Source of the DNA: Neobacillus kokaensis | Lineage (GTDB): Bacteria; Bacillota; Bacilli; Bacillales; Cytobacillaceae | Length of the DNA stretch: 34,249 nucleotides | Direction: 5' to 3' | Assembly: GCF_014656545.1 (NCBI RefSeq) | Contig: NZ_BNDS01000008.1 | Location: 171,976 to 206,224 of the forward strand | Shown here: piece after piece, positions 28,750 to 34,249 of the stretch | Position numbering within the stretch: position 1 is the first letter of the stretch | Layout: every line of letters begins with the position of its first letter | The notes under the pieces: model-generated | Database searches by the model: none | Told to the model about the DNA's origin: nothing | What the model saw: only the letters and a program-made list of their open reading frames with translations | Translations under genes and position numbers: made by a program

Positions 28750-31047
28750 TTATTTTACGATTGTAATCATGGTTTCAATATAATCCTCTTTTCCAGCCTT
28801 TTTGGCAAATACTTTAGCTAAGTAGGTCCCTTCAGCCGGCAGTTCGTCTAAGGTGAACTCCTCCCTTATAAGCCCGTTCTTAACATTTGTGTTTGTATGC
28901 AAAAAGCCAACGAATCGATAGCTTTCAGGATTAAACAAGGCAATCCCAAATTCCTCGGCTCCTCCTGGCAAATAGACTTCATATCGGTAGGTCCCCGGCT
29001 CATCCCCTTCCGCAAAATCAAAGCCCATTACTCTTGGGTACCCCGGTTCCTCAAGTACATATAAATATGGAATGCTGATGATGCTGCTGCCCGCGTACAA
29101 TTTTAAATAACCATCATGAATTTTCCTTTTAAAATGTTCCGGGTCAACGATTAAGCGAACGGTAACTTTCTTTGACTGCTTAGGCTCTAATGTGAACGAT
29201 AATGGAACCCGCCAATCGAGCCCATCCACATAAGGCGGAACAGCAAACGAATAACCCTGTTTTTGATTGCTTCTATTTTCAATGTGTAATATAACCTTAT
29301 GGACATTATGCCGTTCGGTATATTTGCCGAACCTTATACTGCCGGGAGAGACAAGCGATTCTGCCTTTATGGCTTCGGGAACTTGTATTCGCCCTGCCCC
29401 CTGCTCAAAGGTACGGTAGCGTTTGACAATTGGTTTAGCTGAACGATTTCGATTTGGTACGGTGAACTTCGACGTTCTATTCCAATTAGGAGCTCGTGCT
29501 TCATCAGCTTCGACCAGCGGTTTTGCTGTATTCATTAACGCCGACTTGATTTGCTCCGGTGTCCAATCGGGGTGGGCCTGCTTGATGAGCGCACACGCCC
29601 CGGCCACATGCGGTGCTGCCATACTGGTTCCCTGCAATGATAAGTATCCACCCGGTACCGTAGAATTGATGGCCACACCTGGTGCTAGAATATCGGGCTT
29701 GATTTCCCATGTCCCGGTAACCGGTCCCCTCGAACTAAAGTCAGCAAGCTGATCCTTTTCCTTCCTTATGTTGAGTCTTGCAGTCTTTGGCTGCTGTTTT
29801 TTTAAAAATTCGCCGTCTTTCTTTGGCAGCGAACCAACCGGTATGGCGATTTCTCTATCGAGGTTGCCGATAAGGCCGCCGCCGATATTGTTATAAATCA
29901 GGACCGCTTTAGCTCCCGCTTCCTCCGCATTCTTTGCTTTTTCTGAAAACGTGAATGTACCACGTTTAATCAGGACAATTTTTCCTTGAACATGCTTGAG
30001 ATCCTTCTTCCGTCCAAGACCTCCGTCGACTATTTCATACGAGCGGTCAAGCTTCCAATCTACCGAGCCCTCCATCGGCTGAATTCGAATTTTATCCCGT
30101 GTTCCTTCTATTAATAGATACGGTATCTCCATTGTCGGTGTTGAGGCTCCAACGGATATCGCTTTTGATGAGGTGCCCGGCGAGCCGACTGTCCAAACAT
30201 TAGGGCCAGAGTTGCCAGCGGCCGCCACCGCAACAATTCCCTTTTCGACGGCACGGTCAAGCGCTAGGCTGATGGGCAGGTCAGGGCCGTTAATACTGTT
30301 GCCAAGCGATAGATTCACAATATCAACCTTGTCTTTGATGGCCTGGTCAATCGCCGCTAACACCTGCTCCGTCGTACCCCCGCCGCCAGGTCCGAGCGCT
30401 CGGTAAGCCACTATTTTTGCTTCAGGGGCTACACCCTTTATTTTTCCATTAGCTGCGATAATCCCAGCAACATGTGTGCCGTGAATTGTCGCCTTTCCCG
30501 GGATCTGCGTCTCCATCGGGTCATTGTCATTATCCACCAAATCCTGGCCGCCTTTATAATTCGGCTTGAGATCTGGATGGGTATAGTCCACTCCAGTATC
30601 GATGACCCCTACCGTGATGCCTTTCCCGGTTAGACGTTTGTTTTTACTGTCAAAAAAGCCGCGGACCTCATCGCCGCCAATGATCTTGACGCTTTCCTCT
30701 GTTTGCACCTGGTACTTCGTTACCGGCGAAACGTGGATCATTTGTTTTTGCTGCTGTGTTAGGCGGGCGATTGCCTCCGGTGTACCTTGGATGGAAAAGC
30801 CGTCGAGCGCCTCTTGAAAAATCCGTCGGAGTCTTAAGCCTTTGTATGATTTAATAAGACGTTTGATTTCCTCTTCTGTATGCCTTCTGTCAAGCACAAC
30901 AATGGCGACTGTTTCTTTGGTTGATTTTGGGATTGGCGGGTGGATGAGCTGTTTTGGTTTTGTTTGGGTTTGGGTATGAGTTTGTGTTGGCAGTTCCGAA
31001 ACTGGCATTATTTGAAACGCTAGAAGCAAGGATAATAGAAGTTTCAT
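28750..31047 (-). CDS. vpr: Vpr-like secreted subtilisin-family serine protease, 765 aa
   Basis: An S8 peptidase. Signal-like N-terminus (MKLLLSLLLAFQIMPVSELP), Inhibitor I9-type propeptide (about 45-115, ending in LTQQQKQMIHVSPVTKYQ), then the catalytic domain with Asp150 (VIDTGVDYTHPDL), His189 (HGTHVAGI), oxyanion Asn279 (AAGNSGPN) and Ser475 (GTSMAAPHVAGA). A PA domain is inserted at about 330-430 (KRGTFTFSEKAKNAEEAGAK), and a beta-rich C-terminal region of about 230 residues follows. Overall order and many segments (VAYRALGPGGGGTTEQV, NLSLGNS, SSRGPVTGTWEIKPDILAPG) resemble Bacillus subtilis minor extracellular protease Vpr. Start: ATG 31047 with AAAGGGGA at 9 nt. The frame is open to 31179, but that part lacks a signal sequence. 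An Arg/Asn-rich insert (NWNRTSKFTVPNRNRSAKP) lies after the catalytic domain. Confidence 0.93.
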   Translation of the reverse strand: MKLLLSLLLAFQIMPVSELPTQTHTQTQTKPKQLIHPPIPKSTKETVAIVVLDRRHTEEEIKRLIKSYKGLRLRRIFQEALDGFSIQGTPEAIARLTQQQKQMIHVSPVTKYQVQTEESVKIIGGDEVRGFFDSKNKRLTGKGITVGVIDTGVDYTHPDLKPNYKGGQDLVDNDNDPMETQIPGKATIHGTHVAGIIAANGKIKGVAPEAKIVAYRALGPGGGGTTEQVLAAIDQAIKDKVDIVNLSLGNSINGPDLPISLALDRAVEKGIVAVAAAGNSGPNVWTVGSPGTSSKAISVGASTPTMEIPYLLIEGTRDKIRIQPMEGSVDWKLDRSYEIVDGGLGRKKDLKHVQGKIVLIKRGTFTFSEKAKNAEEAGAKAVLIYNNIGGGLIGNLDREIAIPVGSLPKKDGEFLKKQQPKTARLNIRKEKDQLADFSSRGPVTGTWEIKPDILAPGVAINSTVPGGYLSLQGTSMAAPHVAGACALIKQAHPDWTPEQIKSALMNTAKPLVEADEARAPNWNRTSKFTVPNRNRSAKPIVKRYRTFEQGAGRIQVPEAIKAESLVSPGSIRFGKYTERHNVHKVILHIENRSNQKQGYSFAVPPYVDGLDWRVPLSFTLEPKQSKKVTVRLIVDPEHFKRKIHDGYLKLYAGSSIISIPYLYVLEEPGYPRVMGFDFAEGDEPGTYRYEVYLPGGAEEFGIALFNPESYRFVGFLHTNTNVKNGLIREEFTLDELPAEGTYLAKVFAKKAGKEDYIETMITIVK

Positions 31048-31148
31048 TTGAAGAAGTCCCCTTTTTTCATATCGTTTTCCTTGAGAGGGGAAAGTATGCA
31101 GTTGTTGGGGAGGTAATATTTTGTTCCACAAATGATTCATGGGGATTT

Positions 31149-31314
31149 GTCCTTTCATAAAAGCTGAAGGACATTTCAAGGTTTTTCTTATGACTTTTGG
31201 CCTTCATAAAGGCTATGAAGGACATTTCGAGATCTTTTTTTATGATTTTTGTCCTTCACAAGGGCTATGAAGGACAGTTTGGGCTCTTTTTCAAAAACTT
31301 TTGTCTTTCATAAG
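31149..31314. repeat. Third 52-bp hairpin array (3 units plus a half)
   Basis: Hairpins at 31149-31172, 31199-31223 and 31251-31275, and a half hairpin from 31303. Arms are of the type GTCCTTCAT / ATGAAGGAC with 7-nt loops (for example AAGGGCT). Spacers are 26-27 nt, T-rich. Spacings are 50, 52, 52. The right arm ATGAAGGAC equals the half unit at 4926-4934, so this array and the second one are one sequence family. It lies between the upp terminator and the vpr start. Confidence 0.9.
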
Positions 31315-31333
31315 TAAAAACAGCCTTAAACAC

Positions 31334-31363
31334 CAAAAAGCCAGGCAACCAACAGCCTGGCTT
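31334..31363 (-). terminator. Rho-independent terminator of upp
   Basis: On the minus strand AAGCCAGGC, 7-nt loop, GCCTGGCTT followed by TTT. It is 17 nt after the upp stop. Confidence 0.9.
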
Positions 31364-31379
31364 AGGTAACTTCAAAAAA

Positions 31380-32024
<645 letters not shown>

Positions 32025-32056
32025 TTATTAAGTATTTAATTTTTACACTGCGGTTA

Positions 32057-32085
32057 ATTTTACAGAAAAACAATCGAATGAGCAA
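32057..32085 (-). promoter_or_regulatory. Possible upp promoter
   Basis: On the minus strand TTGCTC (32085-32080), 17 nt, TAAAAT (32062-32057), about 50 nt before the start. The -10 is good, the -35 weak. Confidence 0.35.
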
Positions 32086-32106
32086 CACCAATACTTGGCT
32101 TATATG

Positions 32107-32144
32107 TAAAAAAAATCGGCCTGCTATATATAGTTAGGCCGATT
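32107..32144 (-). terminator. Rho-independent terminator of glyA
   Basis: On the minus strand AATCGGCCT (32144-32136), loop of 13 nt including TATATATA, AGGCCGATT (32122-32114), then a run of eight T. It is directly after the glyA stop. Confidence 0.93.
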
Positions 32145-32151
32145 CTTGAAA

Positions 32152-33393
32152 TTAATATTCAGGATAAAGTGTAAATTTGCTTGTTAATGCTTCAACGCGC
32201 TCGCGTGCTTCAGCAAGTTTCGCTTCATCTTCATGATTCTTCAATGTAAAAGCAATGATAGAGGCAATTTCATCCATGTCTTCTAAACCAAAACCACGTG
32301 AAGTAACGGCGGCAGTACCGATGCGGATACCGCTTGTTACGAATGGGCTTTGCTGGTCAAATGGAATTGTATTTTTGTTAACCGTAATGCCGACTTCATC
32401 AAGTACGTGCTCAGCTACTTTACCAGTTAAGCCGATTGCTGAAACGTCTACAAGCAGCAAGTGGTTGTCTGTACCGCCAGACACAAGCGTTAAGCCATCT
32501 TTTTGCAGGCTTTCTGCTAAGCGCTGTGCGTTCGCAATGATGTTCTGCGCATATTCTTTAAAGCTGTCCTGTAATGCTTCGCCAAAAGCAACCGCTTTAG
32601 CTGCGATGACGTGCATTAATGGACCGCCTTGAATACCAGGGAAAATTGATTTATCAATCTTCTTGCCAAATTCTTCTGTTGTTAAAATCATACCGCCGCG
32701 AGGTCCGCGAAGGGTTTTGTGCGTTGTTGTTGTCACAAAATGAGCGTATGGCACTGGGTTTTGGTGCAAGCCTGCTGCAACAAGACCAGCGATGTGAGCC
32801 ATATCAACCATTAAGTAAGCACCGACTTCATCCGCAATCTCGCGGAACTTGGCGAAGTCGATTTCACGCGGATACGCACTCGCACCGGCTACAATCAGCT
32901 TTGGTTTGTGCTCAAGAGCTTTTGCACGAACGTCTTCATAATTGATGCGGTGAGTTTTTTCATCCACGCCATATTCAACGAAGTTATATTGAACACCACT
33001 GAAGTTAACCGGGCTGCCGTGTGTTAAGTGACCGCCATGGGAAAGGTTCATACCTAGCACAGTGTCTCCTTGCTCAAGGATTGTGAAATAAACAGCCATA
33101 TTTGCCTGAGCACCAGAGTGCGGCTGAACGTTTACATATTCAGCGCCAAAAATTTCTTTCGCACGGTTACGCGCTAAATCTTCCACGATATCAACATATT
33201 CACAGCCGCCATAGTAACGGCGTCCAGGGTAGCCTTCTGCATATTTATTGGTTAAAACAGATCCTTGCGCCTCCATAACCGCTTCACTAACAAAGTTTTC
33301 TGAGGCAATTAATTCGATTTTTGCACGCTGACGGCCTAGTTCTTGCTGAATCGCTTGGAATACCTGCTCGTCCGCTTGAGACAAATGCTTCAT
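32152..33393 (-). CDS. glyA: Serine hydroxymethyltransferase, 413 aa
   Basis: A PLP enzyme that converts serine and tetrahydrofolate to glycine and methylene-THF, the main source of one-carbon units. PLP lysine Lys226 is in [14 protein letters not shown]. Also visible: [31 protein letters not shown] and VDMAHIAGL. Length fits the bacterial enzyme. ATG 33393 follows AAGGGGGA. A promoter with a PurR-box-like site lies upstream. Confidence 0.98.
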   Translation of the reverse strand: MKHLSQADEQVFQAIQQELGRQRAKIELIASENFVSEAVMEAQGSVLTNKYAEGYPGRRYYGGCEYVDIVEDLARNRAKEIFGAEYVNVQPHSGAQANMAVYFTILEQGDTVLGMNLSHGGHLTHGSPVNFSGVQYNFVEYGVDEKTHRINYEDVRAKALEHKPKLIVAGASAYPREIDFAKFREIADEVGAYLMVDMAHIAGLVAAGLHQNPVPYAHFVTTTTHKTLRGPRGGMILTTEEFGKKIDKSIFPGIQGGPLMHVIAAKAVAFGEALQDSFKEYAQNIIANAQRLAESLQKDGLTLVSGGTDNHLLLVDVSAIGLTGKVAEHVLDEVGITVNKNTIPFDQQSPFVTSGIRIGTAAVTSRGFGLEDMDEIASIIAFTLKNHEDEAKLAEARERVEALTSKFTLYPEY

Positions 33394-33446
33394 GTTCGAT
33401 AGTCCCCCTTAGTTTATGTATAAATAATTTCGACAATTCCTTTTCC

Positions 33447-33490
33447 ATTGTAGCACGGTTTTTCGCAAAAATGTACTATTTTTCGGTTTT
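33447..33490 (-). promoter_or_regulatory. glyA promoter with a possible PurR box
   Basis: On the minus strand an extended -10, TGCTACAAT (TACAAT at 33452-33447), with a weak -35 near 33475. Just upstream is AAAACCGAAAAAT (33490-33478), which matches the Bacillus PurBox AWWWCCGAACWWT at 12 of 13 positions. glyA is a known PurR target in B. subtilis. The usual second, inverted box is not convincing here. Confidence 0.5.
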
Positions 33491-33559
33491 GGTAAAATTT
33501 TTATTGGTTATTTTTATTTCACAAGCTCTAATTTCACCAAAACACGAACAATATTAATT

Positions 33560-34123
33560 TTAACACTTGTAATTTTCGGCTTTATCCTCATAAACAGCTC
33601 TAGCTCCGCCGATCAGCTTTGGTCTTGTTTTTGCCAATGTTACAAGGGCATTGCCAACTGTTTTCTGCGATACCCGGATTGGTACGGCGACATGCTTCAA
33701 ATGCATACCGATTAAGGTTTGGCCGATATCGATTCCAGCTTCTGCCTTGACGAATTCGACGACAACGGCATCATCTAGGTGGTTAAACGCATAGGTCGCC
33801 ATCGCCCCGCCTGCTTTTCGGACGGGAACCACGGAAACCTCCTCCAACTGCCGTGCAGCTGCAACCGACCGCTCGATGACGATTGCCCGGTTCAAATGCT
33901 CGCAGCATTGAAAGGCCAGCCCGATCCCAGTTTGGGCCTGCAATTTTTTCAACGCTTGAAAAATCATTTCGGCGACCTCAAAGGTTCCCGCCGTTCCAAT
34001 TCGTTCGCCGGCAACCTCGCTTGTACTGCAGCCAATAACTAATAGCTCACCAGGCTTCAGTGTCGCCTGTGCATTAAATTCTGTTAATATCGTATTAAGC
34101 TGTTTTTCCCATTCGTGAATCAT
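33560..34123 (-). CDS. ywlG: YwlG-type conserved protein (DUF436 / TIGR01440 family), 187 aa
   Basis: A soluble protein of unknown function, conserved next to glyA in Bacillus. Visible family features: [20 protein letters not shown] (residues 26-45), [15 protein letters not shown] (71-85), GGAMATYAF, and [19 protein letters not shown]. The Cys residues and Gly-rich motifs suggest an enzyme of the TIGR01440 group, but no reaction is known to me. ATG 34123 has AAAGGGGCGG upstream. The start overlaps the stop of an upstream frame by 4 nt. Confidence 0.93.
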   Translation of the reverse strand: MIHEWEKQLNTILTEFNAQATLKPGELLVIGCSTSEVAGERIGTAGTFEVAEMIFQALKKLQAQTGIGLAFQCCEHLNRAIVIERSVAAARQLEEVSVVPVRKAGGAMATYAFNHLDDAVVVEFVKAEAGIDIGQTLIGMHLKHVAVPIRVSQKTVGNALVTLAKTRPKLIGGARAVYEDKAENYKC

Positions 34124-34249
34124 ACATGGCCGCCCCTTTCATAAAGATATTTTATTAAGTATTCTATTCCTAGACGGAGCCCTTCGGTAAAAACGAAACA
34201 CATTGACCAAGCATCGGACTTTATTCTGTTTTTGGGCAATGGAACACCT
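34120..34249 (-). CDS. Possible 3' end of an upstream gene, cut by the window edge
   Basis: A frame enters from the right edge and is open for 42 codons (contains [20 protein letters not shown]) before TGA at 34120-34122, which forms an ATGA overlap with the ywlG start. The overlap suggests translational coupling. I do not recognise the fragment, and it does not look like the C-terminus of RpiB, the usual neighbour in B. subtilis. It may also be non-coding leader sequence. Confidence 0.35.
   Translation of the reverse strand, partial: GVPLPKNRIKSDAWSMCFVFTEGLRLGIEYLIKYLYERGGHV

Noticed and set aside
31048..31179. N-terminal 44 residues before the Vpr-like signal peptide
   Set aside because: Would place polar sequence ahead of the signal peptide and overlap the hairpin array; ATG 31047 has its own ribosome binding site.

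Overview
The window is chromosomal DNA of a low-to-moderate GC Gram-positive rod of the Bacillaceae. The evidence is the gene order ywlG-glyA-upp-atp operon, Bacillus-type ribosome binding sites (GGAGG, frequent TTG/GTG starts), sigma-B type promoters, a Vpr-type subtilase, and an 11-gene nuo operon of the kind seen in several Bacillus-related genera. A Neobacillus- or Mesobacillus-like genus is my inference; nothing here proves it. I see no rRNA, tRNA, CRISPR array, prophage or transposase.

Layout. (1) Positions 1-757 are a tandem array of 52-bp units, each with a 25-nt hairpin, cut by the left edge. (2) Positions 781-7243 hold small, mostly membrane or low-complexity proteins of unknown role, a CorA-like cation transporter, an RCK_C-domain membrane protein and a CNNM/CorC-type transporter. 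(3) Positions 7518-9698 form a compact general-stress locus: a protein with five conserved-TM-helix repeats, a small lipoprotein and a CsbD-family protein, each behind a good sigma-B promoter, two of which are divergent. (4) Positions 9759-20551 (minus strand) are nuoABCDHIJKLMN, without nuoE, nuoF or nuoG. NuoC has an N-terminal Ala/Lys-rich repeat extension of about 330 residues. (5) Positions 21067-28435 (minus strand) are the F1Fo ATP synthase operon atpZ-I-B-E-F-H-A-G-D-C, with an intercistronic hairpin after atpE and a structured dispersed repeat between atpG and atpD. (6) Positions 28750-34249 (minus strand) are a Vpr-like secreted subtilase, upp, glyA, ywlG and possibly the end of one more gene.

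How the parts fit. The two large operons are adjacent and on the same strand, so a proton-pumping complex I core and the proton-driven ATP synthase lie side by side, each with its own sigma-A promoter. atpC and nuoA are separated by a strong terminator and about 370 bp without a convincing gene. glyA and upp supply one-carbon units, serine/glycine and UMP.

The most unusual feature is a family of intergenic hairpin repeats. Three arrays (1-757, 4926-5141, 31149-31314) and one solitary copy (5851-5875) share a 9-nt arm, 7-nt loop, 9-nt arm geometry. In the arrays this is followed by a 27-nt spacer giving a 52-bp period, while the sequence itself differs between loci. Two further arrays (7281-7445 and 16005-16076) have a 20-21 bp period. 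The periods are close to five and two turns of B-DNA.
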